This document shows positions 1 through 8,123 of a stretch of 64,000 bases of DNA, one piece after another (positions within the stretch are counted from its first letter, which is position 1; every line of letters begins with the position of its first letter). Both the position numbers and the translations under genes were made by a program. The DNA comes from Bifidobacterium simiarum (lineage in GTDB: Bacteria > Actinomycetota > Actinomycetes > Actinomycetales > Bifidobacteriaceae). A model generated the notes under the pieces. It was given only the letters and a program-made list of their open reading frames with translations. It searched no databases and had not been told where the DNA came from. Location: contig NZ_PEBK01000003.1 in the NCBI RefSeq assembly GCF_002802905.1, positions 229,384-293,383 on the forward strand. Reading direction: 5' to 3'.

Positions 1-1489
1 CGGTGAGCTCTTCGGCGATCTTGCGGGCTTCGGGGGTGACGTCGGCCTTGGAGCCGCCGGCCTCGAGACGCTCGATCTCGGCCTTCAGGATGCCGTGGGT
101 CTCACGGTCGAGGTAGATGCGGCGGGACATCCACAGGGCCCAGGCGATCAGGATGGCGGTGCCGAGGAAGAACACGGCCACGATGCCGACCTGCACGTTG
201 TGCGGGGTGGTCTGGAAGTTCTTCATGGTGTCGGCCTTGTAGCCGGTGAACTCCAGCAGGATACCGGCAACCCACGTGGCGATGGCGCCGGTGGACTTGC
301 GGAAGAAGGTCATCACGGAGGCGTACAGACCGGCGCGGTCGCCGCGGGTCATGATGTAGTCCACGTCAGGCATGAACGGGAACAGGTTCCACGGGGTGAA
401 CTCCAGGGTGGCGCGGCCGCACTGGTAGACGATGGAGACGATCAGGAAGATCCAGAACGGGTTGTGGATGCCGAGGGCCCACACACCGACGTAGGCGACC
501 ATGGCCACGAGGATGGCGACGTAGCTCAGGCGGAACAGGAAGCGCGGACCGTGGGAGATCATGAGCTTGGCGCACAGGATCGTCATCGGGATACCGAGGA
601 TGGACATGGCCTGGAAGGTCCACGGCCAGGATTCGCCGGCGCCGGAGATGCAGCAGACGATGAAGGTCGGCAGCAGGGTGGAGTAGAAGTCCTTACCGGT
701 GAAGGACAGCAAGTAGACGGCCAGGTGGGTGCGGAAGGCCTGGTTCTTGAAGGTGTCGACGTAGCCGGTGACGGACTCCTTGAGGAAGCCGCCGACGGAC
801 TGCTTCGGACGGGACTCGAGCTCCTTGAGGAACTCGGGGGTCAGCGCACGCTCCCAAGTGCCGAAGGTGGAGATGGCGATGGCGACCACGAACAGGACGG
901 TCCAAGCGAGGCCGGCGATCAGGTAGGCGTTCGGGTTGTTGGCCTGCTTCAGGGCGGCCAGGATCAGGAACACGAGGGCGGTACCGGTGGCGGAGATCAC
1001 CATGCGGGAGCCGGAGAGGGTGGTACGCAGCGTGTAGTCACGCGTCATTTCGGTCGGCAGGCATTCCCACGGCACGATCATCATGGCGATGATGACCTCC
1101 ATGGCGATGTAGACCGCGAGGTAGTAGGCGGCGGAGGTGGAGTTGATCCAGAACAGCGGGAACACGCAGGCGAACAGCACCAGACCGAGCAGCATGAAGA
1201 AGTGGCGACGGCCGAACTTCTGGCCGAGCTTGGTGTGGTAGAAGTTATCGGTGATCAGACCGAGGAACAGGTTCCAGATGCAGTCCACAATTCGACCGGC
1301 GGCGGCGATACCACCGGCGATGGCGGGGTTGAAGCCCTGGGCCAGGGTCAGGTAGGCGAAGATGACGCCGGAGACGATGTTGTTCCAGCCGCCACCCATG
1401 AGGTCGAGCATGCCGTACTGAATGCCTCGGCCGATGTTGATCTCGTGGGCCTTGTAAGGCCACTTATTGAGATTCACTTGGGAAGCCAT
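1..1489 (-). CDS. GPH-family sugar/uronide:cation symporter (3' end cut by window edge)
   Basis: Integral membrane symporter of the glycoside-pentoside-hexuronide (GPH) family, importing a glycoside, pentose or hexuronide with a cation. The visible part is about 496 residues from ATG at 1489 and stays open to the left edge. The early part shows a D-x-x-W-N-x-x-x-G-L-I-T-D pattern followed by LGQKFGRRH, the loop signature of LacS/UidB/GPH transporters, then repeated hydrophobic spans. A GAAAGGAAAGG site precedes the start. It is transcribed leftward, downstream of eda, but a strong terminator at 1748-1783 separates it, so it probably has its own promoter between 1490 and 1747. Its position beside hexuronate genes suggests uronate or uronide import, which is inference. 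The family assignment is firm and the substrate is not. Confidence 0.85.
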   Translation of the reverse strand, partial: MASQVNLNKWPYKAHEINIGRGIQYGMLDLMGGGWNNIVSGVIFAYLTLAQGFNPAIAGGIAAAGRIVDCIWNLFLGLITDNFYHTKLGQKFGRRHFFMLLGLVLFACVFPLFWINSTSAAYYLAVYIAMEVIIAMMIVPWECLPTEMTRDYTLRTTLSGSRMVISATGTALVFLILAALKQANNPNAYLIAGLAWTVLFVVAIAISTFGTWERALTPEFLKELESRPKQSVGGFLKESVTGYVDTFKNQAFRTHLAVYLLSFTGKDFYSTLLPTFIVCCISGAGESWPWTFQAMSILGIPMTILCAKLMISHGPRFLFRLSYVAILVAMVAYVGVWALGIHNPFWIFLIVSIVYQCGRATLEFTPWNLFPFMPDVDYIMTRGDRAGLYASVMTFFRKSTGAIATWVAGILLEFTGYKADTMKNFQTTPHNVQVGIVAVFFLGTAILIAWALWMSRRIYLDRETHGILKAEIERLEAGGSKADVTPEARKIAEELT

Positions 1490-1962
1490 GTTTTTCCTTT
1501 CCTTCTTCCGTATCGTTTTGGGTTCTCGCGTGCCAGTGCGCAACCCTGCGAAGGGTCTACATCGACCTTTCCCGATACAAAAATCTTTCAGTTAGATTCT
1601 GTGCCGAGGAGGGGTTTGATCGTGCGCTGTTGCCTACTTTTGCATTAGAACGGTAACGAAATGCCAACCACCGGATGGACCCCAATCGAACACCATCGCA
1701 CGGAATCCGGTGAAAAACGGGGGAAATCCGACATAGGCAAACAAAAAACGTGCCATATCCGAACATGGACGGATATGGCACGTCAGACGGCATCAGGCCG
1801 GTGATCGTTCCGGATACGAAGCCGGAAACGATCGGTGATCGCAACCGATCGATGATCAGTTATCGATGATCGACGATCGATAACTGATCGACCAGTGACA
1901 GCCGATCAAGACCGATCGATCAGTGACAGCCGATCAGTGAGAACCGATCGGTTGCGGCGTGA
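1490..1962. other. Intergenic region with terminator and GATC-dense spacer
   Basis: No credible gene. The left part should carry the promoter of the GPH symporter. The middle carries the terminator of the kdgK-eda unit (1748-1783). The right part, about 1803-1962, has some 14 GATC tetramers in about 160 bases and a perfect 12-bp inverted repeat (1854-1865 with 1878-1889). Confidence 0.7.
1748..1783 (-). terminator. Rho-independent terminator downstream of eda
   Basis: Perfect 14-bp arms (1748-1761 and 1770-1783) around an 8-base loop. Read leftward, the stem is followed directly by a run of T (complement of 1743-1748). It should end the kdgK-eda transcript before the GPH symporter gene. Confidence 0.85.
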
Positions 1963-2628
1963 TCACTTGTTCTTGGAGGCGATGATCGGCTCGACCAGGG
2001 CGCGGGCGTCCTTGCAGGCCTGGGCGATCGCGGCCCAGTCGTGGGCCTTCTGCGCGGCGGACGGCACCGGGAAGGAGCCGCCGACGGCGAACACGTTCTT
2101 CAGGGAGATGTACTCCTCGGCGTTCTTCAGGCTCACGCCGCCGGTGGGCAGGAACTTCATCTCGGCGAACGGGCCGTTGAGGGCCTTGAGGGTCTTCACG
2201 CCGCCGTAGGCCTCGGCCGGGAAGAACTTGACGTAGCGCAGACCGAGCTGGTAGGCGTCGTCCACGTCGGACGGGACGGCGGTACCGGGCAGGATCAGCA
2301 CGTCGTTCTCGAGGGCGTAGTCCACCACGGAGCGGGTGAAGGCCGGGGTGACCAGACCCTTGCAGCCAGCCTCGATGGAGGCCTTGGCCTGCTCGACGGT
2401 GTGCACGGTGCCGGCCACCAGGGTGACGCCGGGGACCTCGTCGCGGATGCGCTTCATGCCTTCGATGGCGTACGGGGAGCGGAAGGTGACCTCGGCCACC
2501 GGGACGCCACCCTCTTCCAGTGCCTTCGCCAGCGGCACGGCCTCTTCGACGCTGTGCAGCGTGACCAGCGGGACGACGCCGAGCTGCTCGAGGTAGGCGA
2601 GCTGCTCTTCATTGGTCTTTTCTGCCAT
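1963..2628 (-). CDS. eda: KDPG aldolase (2-dehydro-3-deoxy-phosphogluconate aldolase)
   Basis: Cleaves 2-keto-3-deoxy-6-phosphogluconate into pyruvate and glyceraldehyde 3-phosphate, the last step of hexuronate breakdown, in the cytoplasm. The product has 221 residues, close to the family size of about 205-220. Visible family features are the general acid/base Glu46 in AEVTFRS with Arg50, the VTPAF loop near residue 93, the PGTAVPSD segment near 114, the Schiff-base Lys134 in YVKFFPAE, and the phosphate-binding TGG and GGS turns towards the C terminus. ATG at 2628 follows AAAGGAG at good spacing. It lies 239 bases downstream of the KDG kinase on the same strand, with a REP-like cluster between them, and ends at a strong terminator. 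HMG-CoA-type or other aldolases do not fit the motifs. Confidence 0.95.
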   Translation of the reverse strand: MAEKTNEEQLAYLEQLGVVPLVTLHSVEEAVPLAKALEEGGVPVAEVTFRSPYAIEGMKRIRDEVPGVTLVAGTVHTVEQAKASIEAGCKGLVTPAFTRSVVDYALENDVLILPGTAVPSDVDDAYQLGLRYVKFFPAEAYGGVKTLKALNGPFAEMKFLPTGGVSLKNAEEYISLKNVFAVGGSFPVPSAAQKAHDWAAIAQACKDARALVEPIIASKNK

Positions 2629-2711
2629 GGTTACTCCTTTGAGTGGTTGCAGAGATGGGTTACCAACAATTCAATTATGGGACGGCGGGACGATGTCGTC
2701 AGCCGCCTCGG

Positions 2712-2855
2712 TCACCTCATCCGACCGGCAAGGGCTATTGGCCCCTCATCAGTCAGCCTTCGGCTGCCAGCTTCCCCCAAAGGGGGAAGCCAAGCCGCAT
2801 CGCTGCCTTCCCCTCGAGGGGAAGGTGGCCGGCGTATGCCGGTCGGATGAGGTGA
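2712..2855. repeat. REP-like palindromic cluster (A-B-A' arrangement)
   Basis: A perfect 17-bp inverted repeat (2712-2728 and 2839-2855) encloses two smaller hairpins. One is a B unit (2742-2791) with a CTTCCCCC/GGGGGAAG stem. The other is the A' stem at about 2806-2821. Related units occur at least six more times in the window, always between genes. Here it separates kdgK from eda. Confidence 0.8.
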
Positions 2856-2867
2856 CGAATGAGACTC

Positions 2868-3851
2868 TTACTCGGCGCGCTTGTGGGAGGCGGTGAACGC
2901 GGCCAGCTCCTCGGGGGTCGGCAGACCCTCGTTGTCGGAGACGAACTGCGTCTGGATGGCGCCCAGCGCGCAGCCGCGCTCCAGCGCCTCGGCCACGGTC
3001 TTGCCGTCCATCAGGGCGGAGATCGTACCGGCCGCGAAGCCGTCGCCGGCGCCGACGGTATCGACCACATGATCGACCACGAAGCCGGGCACGTAGGCGG
3101 ATTCCTTGCCGTCGTAGGCGTAGGCGCCCTTCGGGCCGTCCTTGACGACGACCAGCTTGGCACCGTTGTCGATGAACGCCTTGGCGGTGTCCTCGATGGT
3201 CTCGGCGCCGAACAGCTCATGGCCCTCGCCGCCGCCGGGCAGCACGAGGTCGGCCTGGGAGGCCAGCTCGATCAGGGTCTTGCGCATGAGGTCGAGGCTC
3301 GGCCAAATCGCCGGACGCAGGTTCGGGTCGAAGGAGACGAACGCGCCGTTCTCGCGGGCGCGGACGATCAGGCGCTTGGCCGCGGCCAGCGTGGTCTCGC
3401 TCAGCGGGGGCAGGATGCCGGTCAGGTGCACGGCGGAGATGTCGGAGAAGTCGACGGCGTCCACATCGGCCGGGGACAGCGTGGAGGCGGCGGAACCCTT
3501 GCGGAAGTAGGCGGTCTTCGGATCGCCCTTGCTCACCTTGGACTTGAACATCAGACCGGTCAGGCGGCTGTCGTCGTAGGAGACCAGCGAGGTGTCGATG
3601 CCGTTCTTCTCCATGAAGTTGCGGATGCGGTCGCCGCACGGATCATGGGCCAGCTTGGTCATGTACACCGGCTTCTGACCCATGCGGGCCAGACCGACGC
3701 ACACGTTCAGCTCGGCACCGGCCACGGAGGCGCCGAAGTGCTCCACCGCACCCAGATCACCTTCCTGCTCCGCGGTGAACAGCGCCATCGCCTCACCGAC
3801 CAGCAGTACCTTTCCCGGCTTAATCGCCACAGTTGCTTCACTCAATGCCAT
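2868..3851 (-). CDS. kdgK: 2-keto-3-deoxygluconate kinase (PfkB family)
   Basis: Phosphorylates 2-keto-3-deoxygluconate to KDPG using ATP, linking UxuA to Eda. A PfkB-family sugar kinase of 327 residues. It shows an N-terminal GEAMALFTAE strand, a GAELNVCVGLARMG segment near residue 43 that is typical of KdgK substrate binding, and the C-terminal DTVGAGDGF motif containing the catalytic base Asp and anion hole. I place the start at ATG 3851, behind AGAGGGA. The same frame stays open further upstream, but that stretch lacks family similarity and has no ribosome site. It is the first gene of the leftward kdgK-eda unit and is divergent from a LacI regulator at 4197, its likely controller. The paralogue at 8124 belongs to a different operon. 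Confidence 0.92.
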   Translation of the reverse strand: MALSEATVAIKPGKVLLVGEAMALFTAEQEGDLGAVEHFGASVAGAELNVCVGLARMGQKPVYMTKLAHDPCGDRIRNFMEKNGIDTSLVSYDDSRLTGLMFKSKVSKGDPKTAYFRKGSAASTLSPADVDAVDFSDISAVHLTGILPPLSETTLAAAKRLIVRARENGAFVSFDPNLRPAIWPSLDLMRKTLIELASQADLVLPGGGEGHELFGAETIEDTAKAFIDNGAKLVVVKDGPKGAYAYDGKESAYVPGFVVDHVVDTVGAGDGFAAGTISALMDGKTVAEALERGCALGAIQTQFVSDNEGLPTPEELAAFTASHKRAE

Positions 3852-4196
3852 GGGAAATCCCTCTGTTCGATCAACATACATTGTTATGATTTGAGCTCGG
3901 ACCTTGAACTCAACCGGTACACATAATACTAGGGAAACGCCCCTGCCGGCCGGAAATGTTGGCAACATTTTCCAAAGAAGACGGGTTCCGGCAATATCGG
4001 GCAGCTTCACCCCTTCGGGCCACCGCCGACCAACACCGACCGCAGACGGTCGCTCGCGGCAATCGCCGCAACGGTCCGGGCACATCCCCGACGAATCGGC
4101 GAGGCAATCGATGGAATCATTGTGTGATATATTGCACATCCCCATATACGATTGGGGGTATTGACAGATACTCCGCAGCGGTGTAAAGGAGGACCA
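3852..4196. promoter_or_regulatory. Divergent promoter region between kdgK and a LacI regulator
   Basis: A 345-base spacer between divergent genes, noticeably more AT-rich than the genes around it. It contains an imperfect palindrome GTGATATATTGCAC at about 4125-4138, 59 bases before the regulator start, which is a candidate operator. A TTGACA at 4161-4166 could be a -35 box, but I found no convincing -10. No gene is seen here. Confidence 0.45.
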
Positions 4197-5225
4197 ATGC
4201 GACAGCCCCGGGCGAAGCGCAAGGCCAGCATCGCCGACGTGGCGAAGGCCGTCGGCGTATCGAAGACGACGATCTCACGGTATCTGCACGGCGAGTACGA
4301 CTACATGTCCGCCCAGACCCGCGAACGCATTCGCAAGGTCATCGAGGAACTGGACTACCGGCCCAACCGCGTGGCGCAGATCCTCAAGGCCACGCGCAGC
4401 AACATCATCGGCGTGGTGATCGCCGACATCAGCAATCCGTTCAGCTCGCAGCTGCTCAAGGGCATCCAGACCGAGTGCCGCAAGCACGACATCCAGCTGC
4501 TCATCAGCGATGCGGATAACAGCGCCAAGGTCGAGCGCGCGGCCATGGAGTCCCTGCTCGACAGTCAGGTGGACGGGCTGATCGTCAACACCGCGGGAGA
4601 CAACGACGACTTCCTCACCGCCTTCGCCACCACGCCCGGCAATCCGCCGATGGCGACGCTCGACCGCACGCTGCTGCCGCTGGTGTGCGACGGGGTGGCG
4701 ACCGACAACGCCGGGGGCGTCAACCTCATGATGGACCATCTCGTCGCCCAGGGGTTCGAATATGTGACCTTCGTCGTCCGACCCCCGTCGGGCATCACCA
4801 GCCGACTGCACCGCATCAACGCGATGGAGGACTATCTCGCCACGCATGCCATCGACGGCGAGGTGCTGATCTACGACCCCGCCAAGGACGATCTGCCCGA
4901 TCTGCTGTCCCGACTGTCCCATGACCACGTCGACGACCGGATCTGCCTGTTCGCCAACAACGAGGAGACCCTGCAGGACATCCTGCGGGCCTGCGACCGC
5001 GAGGAGTGCAGGCTGCTTGAGCGGGCGGGCCTATGCACCTTCGGCAGCGAGAACACCCGGTTCACCCGATCGGGCATCACCTGCCTCGACCAGAATCCGG
5101 TGCTGATCGGCCGCACCTGCGCGGCCCGGCTGATCGATCGGATCCAGTCGAAGAGCGACAAGCCGTTCGAACTGATCAAGCTGCCGACCGAACTGCACGT
5201 CTATCCGTCCACCGAGATCCGCTGA
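4197..5225 (+). CDS. LacI-family transcriptional regulator of the sugar-acid genes
   Basis: A DNA-binding repressor of 342 residues. Residues 9-65 form the LacI helix-turn-helix and hinge, with SIADVAKAVGVSKTTISRYL and the RPNRVAQIL hinge helix. The rest is the periplasmic-binding-like effector domain, starting with NIIGVVIADISNPF. The start at 4197 is set by an AAAGGAGG site seven bases upstream; the frame is open 15 codons earlier but without a ribosome site. It is divergent from kdgK-eda and lies upstream of the permease and HPS/PHI genes, so it may control both directions. The effector is unknown; KDG or another keto acid would be typical for such a position. A terminator at 5272-5300 follows it. 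Confidence 0.9.
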   Translation: MRQPRAKRKASIADVAKAVGVSKTTISRYLHGEYDYMSAQTRERIRKVIEELDYRPNRVAQILKATRSNIIGVVIADISNPFSSQLLKGIQTECRKHDIQLLISDADNSAKVERAAMESLLDSQVDGLIVNTAGDNDDFLTAFATTPGNPPMATLDRTLLPLVCDGVATDNAGGVNLMMDHLVAQGFEYVTFVVRPPSGITSRLHRINAMEDYLATHAIDGEVLIYDPAKDDLPDLLSRLSHDHVDDRICLFANNEETLQDILRACDREECRLLERAGLCTFGSENTRFTRSGITCLDQNPVLIGRTCAARLIDRIQSKSDKPFELIKLPTELHVYPSTEIR

Positions 5226-5271
5226 CCCCGGTCGATCCGATCCCGATCCGACCGATCTCCCCCGATTTTTT

Positions 5272-5300
5272 GCCCCGATGATTTTCACGGTCATCGGGGC
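5272..5300 (+). terminator. Terminator after the LacI regulator
   Basis: Perfect 10-bp arms (5272-5281 and 5291-5300) around a 9-base loop. It is flanked by a T run on the left and ATTGTTATT on the right, so it could act in either direction. Confidence 0.7.
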
Positions 5301-5346
5301 ATTGTTATTGGAATGTAACGCGACACGCCGCAAACCGGTTTTGTTG

Positions 5347-5385
5347 ACCGGTAAACAACACTCGTTTATAGTGTTGTTTACCGGT
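5347..5385. promoter_or_regulatory. Large perfect palindrome, likely operator of the permease gene
   Basis: Two perfect 16-bp arms (5347-5362 and 5370-5385) with a 7-base spacer. The half-sites carry ACCGGTAAACAACA. It sits about 110 bases before the permease start at 5495 and is AT-rich in its inner part, as expected for a repressor site or promoter overlap. The upstream LacI protein is the obvious candidate binder. A transcript hairpin is the alternative. Confidence 0.6.
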
Positions 5386-5494
5386 TCACACAGCAGTGCA
5401 AACACCGGCAACGTCGGCGACAGTCGACAACCCAAAAAAATCGGTAACTACCACAACGACATGGAAGAATAAACGTCATCTCAAGGAGGAGAGA

Positions 5495-6826
5495 ATGATA
5501 CTGGCAATCATGGGCATTTTGCTCGTGCTTTCTTTCGTCGGCTTCGTGGTCTACGCGATGAAGGGCGGCAACCTGACCGTCGGCTTCTTCGTGCAGACCA
5601 TCATCTGGACCCTGATCTACTGTCTGGGCATCCCCTTCGGCGTCAGCAAGCCGTATGACATCATCACCGAAACCTTCGCCCAGCCGGCCCTGAACTACGG
5701 TCCGACCATCATCCAGATCATTCTGGGCGCCTGGTTCGGTCGCGTGCTGGTCGACACCGGCATCGCCTCGTCCATCTCCTACCGCACCGCCAAGATCGGT
5801 GAGAAGAGCCCGGTCCTGTGCACCATCGCGGTCGCCCTCGTCACCTGCCTGATCTTCACCAGCGCCTACGGCGTCGGCTCCGCCATCGCCATCGGTGTGA
5901 TCCTCTTCCCGATCATGGGTCGTATCGGCGTCCCGAAGCGCGTCGCCGTCCCGGTCTTCACCCTGTCCATCGGCGCCGCCATGTGGATCAACAGCGTGCT
6001 GTTCGTCCAGTTCGCCGCCTTCTACCAGAGCTACGACTCCCCGGACGGCCAGAAGGTCGAGTGGGGCACCCACTACCTGAGCTTCGGCATCCCGGCCATG
6101 ATCGTCCAGATGCTCGGCGTGATCATCTTCATCCTGATCCACTCCAAGGCCATCAAGAACGGCACCCCGTACGAAGTGGGCAACCCCGAGGAGCGCGGCA
6201 AGGCCGTTGAGTACCCCGAGGTTCCGGTGTGGACCTACATCATGCCTATCGTCCCGGTGGCCCTGAGCCTGATCCTCAAGTGGAACGCCGTCCCGGCCCT
6301 GCTGCTCGCCACCATCCTCACCTTCCTGTTCACCGGTCACATGAAGAGCTTCAAGGGCTTCGTGAAGATCCTCAACGGCACCGCCACCACCGCCATCGGC
6401 GACATCGGCCCGCTGATCGTCATGTTGCTCATCCTGCAGTTCTTCCAGCACTCCGCCGTCACCGTCATGAAGGTCTTCTCCGGCGTGCTCACCCCGATCA
6501 TCCCGAACAACATGGCCGTGCTGGCCGTCGCCTTCTGCGTCCTCGCCCCGCTGGCCCTGTTCCGTGGCCCGCTCGAGCTGTACGGCGCGGGTTCCGCCGT
6601 GATCTCCATCTTCATGGCCACCGGCATGTTCAACTCCTGGTTCCTGTTCGCCCTGCTCGTGGTCCCGTCGATGACCTGCATCTCCGCCTGCATCACGCAG
6701 TCCTGGAACACCTGGGCAACCGGCTACATGGAGCTCGAGCCCAAGACCTTCCTCAAGATGGGCGTGCCGGTCTACTGGCTGTGCACCTTCCCGATCATGG
6801 GTCTGGCCGCCCTGCTGCTCTTCTAG
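5495..6826 (+). CDS. IT-superfamily (GntP/CitMHS-like) organic-acid permease
   Basis: A polytopic membrane protein of 443 residues with about 11-12 hydrophobic spans, beginning with the membrane segment MILAIMGILLVLSFVGFVV. The GAWFGRVLVDTG loop and the duplicated re-entrant character recall gluconate (GntP) and citrate (CitMHS) permeases of the ion-transporter superfamily. It most likely imports a sugar acid by cation symport. ATG 5495 follows AAGGAGGAG; 33 upstream in-frame codons are polar and Thr-rich with no signal and are left out. A terminator at 6869-6916 separates it from the isomerase-kinase-HPS-PHI genes that follow. Family membership is moderately sure. The substrate is not known, though the neighbours argue for a hexonate, hexuronate or related acid. 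Confidence 0.7.
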   Translation: MILAIMGILLVLSFVGFVVYAMKGGNLTVGFFVQTIIWTLIYCLGIPFGVSKPYDIITETFAQPALNYGPTIIQIILGAWFGRVLVDTGIASSISYRTAKIGEKSPVLCTIAVALVTCLIFTSAYGVGSAIAIGVILFPIMGRIGVPKRVAVPVFTLSIGAAMWINSVLFVQFAAFYQSYDSPDGQKVEWGTHYLSFGIPAMIVQMLGVIIFILIHSKAIKNGTPYEVGNPEERGKAVEYPEVPVWTYIMPIVPVALSLILKWNAVPALLLATILTFLFTGHMKSFKGFVKILNGTATTAIGDIGPLIVMLLILQFFQHSAVTVMKVFSGVLTPIIPNNMAVLAVAFCVLAPLALFRGPLELYGAGSAVISIFMATGMFNSWFLFALLVVPSMTCISACITQSWNTWATGYMELEPKTFLKMGVPVYWLCTFPIMGLAALLLF

Positions 6827-6868
6827 TCCCGATCCGGGCCTGAAGGCCAGAACGAATACGCCAACCGG

Positions 6869-6916
6869 AAAAACCGGCTCCATATCTCGTCCACGCAGTA
6901 TATCGAGCCGGTTTTT
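6869..6916 (+). terminator. Terminator after the permease gene
   Basis: Twelve-base arms (6869-6880 and 6905-6916) with a 24-base loop. The right arm ends in six T residues. It should uncouple the permease from the following catabolic genes or reduce read-through. Confidence 0.75.
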
Positions 6917-7009
6917 TCATACCCTGATCACCCCCTACTTCCTACAATCGATTCCGTAACCACCGATCGCGACCGACCGGCCGCGAGTCATCATCAAAGG
7001 AGATCATCC

Positions 7010-7768
7010 ATGACCACCGTCGGCATCAACACCCTCGTCTACATGTCCGATCTGCAGGCCGGCACCCCGCAGTCCTCCGTCCTGCCGCGCATCGCCGATC
7101 TCGGCATCAAGCTCGCCGAGGTCCGCCGCGAGTTCATCCTCGCCGGCGAGAACCCCGACACCGAGTTCGACCGCATCGCCGCTGCCGCCAAGGCCGGCGG
7201 ACTCGACCTGTTCTACTCCGTGCCCGAGGTCATCACCAAGGACGGCAAGGCCAACCCGGAGCTGGCCACCTACTTCGCCGAGGCCAAGCGCATGAACGTG
7301 AAGAACGTCAAGCTCAACCAGGGCGACGTCAAGGACGTGGACGCCGACGTGCTGCACGGCATCGACGCCCTCGCCGCCGAATACGGCGTGACCCTGACCA
7401 TCGAGAACGACCAGACCCCGGAGAACGGCACCTTCGCCTGCACCGAGGCCTCCCTGAAGAACGTCAAGGACGCCGGCAGCGCCATCGGCTACACCTTCGA
7501 CCTCGGCAACTGGTTCTGGCGCGACGAGGATCCGACCAAGACCTTCGCCGCCCTGAAGGACTACATCACCGTCTTCCACCTGAAGAACGTCAACGGCGCC
7601 GAGAAGCGCGAGGACCTCTCCACCGTCATGCTCGAGGAGGGCGTGATCGACTGGAAGGCCCTGCTCGCCCAGCTGAGCGACGACGTGCCGGTGTTCCTCG
7701 AGTACCCGATCGCCGCCGCCGACGTGGACCACGAGGTCACGCTGGTGCGCCAGGCCGTCAACGCCTGA
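7010..7768 (+). CDS. Xylose-isomerase-like TIM-barrel sugar (phosphate) isomerase/epimerase
   Basis: A 252-residue AP-endonuclease-2/xylose-isomerase-like barrel, the fold of hydroxypyruvate isomerase, IolE, UlaE and ketose 3-epimerases. Probable metal ligands are visible in order: Glu in LTIEND (about residue 128), Asp in YTFDLGNW (about 164), His in VFHLKN (about 189) and Glu near the C terminus in VFLEYP. ATG 7010 follows AAGGAGATC. It lies behind the permease terminator and 355 bases before a PfkB kinase, HPS-like protein and PHI. It may isomerise or epimerise an imported keto acid or ketose before phosphorylation. UlaE-like L-xylulose-5-phosphate epimerase is an alternative. Fold assignment is strong; substrate unknown. 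Confidence 0.75.
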   Translation: MTTVGINTLVYMSDLQAGTPQSSVLPRIADLGIKLAEVRREFILAGENPDTEFDRIAAAAKAGGLDLFYSVPEVITKDGKANPELATYFAEAKRMNVKNVKLNQGDVKDVDADVLHGIDALAAEYGVTLTIENDQTPENGTFACTEASLKNVKDAGSAIGYTFDLGNWFWRDEDPTKTFAALKDYITVFHLKNVNGAEKREDLSTVMLEEGVIDWKALLAQLSDDVPVFLEYPIAAADVDHEVTLVRQAVNA

Positions 7769-8123
7769 TCGGCCCTCGATCCCCGTCAGGGGCGTCGGTT
7801 CCAGTAGCCGTTTCCCGGGACCGTTCTGGTGATCCCGTTCCGATCCCTCCGATCCCGGCGACCGTCTCGGCGACCGACGTCCCTCCCCTCCCCCGATCCT
7901 CGTCTCCCATACCGCACGACCGCCAATCGTCCGTCCGCCTTTCCCTTCCTTTCGCTTTCGTTTCCCCGATCCTTCCCGGATCCACCTTCCCCGGTCTTTT
8001 CCGAATCTTTCCGCCCCCGGATCGGTTCCCGGACTTTCCGGAACCAATCCCCCATCCGTTTTCCAAGATTCCCAATCTTTCCCAACCGTTTCTGTCCGCA
8101 TTTCCCGTAGAAGGAGCAGTGCA
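7769..8123. other. Pyrimidine-rich 355-base spacer inside the HPS/PHI gene set
   Basis: No credible gene. From about 7830 to 8105 the top strand is overwhelmingly C and T, with repeated TTTCC, TTCCC and CCCGATC blocks. The transcript leader of the kinase gene would therefore be CU-rich and unstructured. AGAAGGAGC just before 8124 is the ribosome site of the kinase gene. Confidence 0.65.

Noticed and set aside
95..1648. Open frame on the plus strand opposite the GPH symporter
   Set aside because: Gly/Asp/His-rich shadow of the leftward symporter, whose membrane spans and GPH signature are clear.
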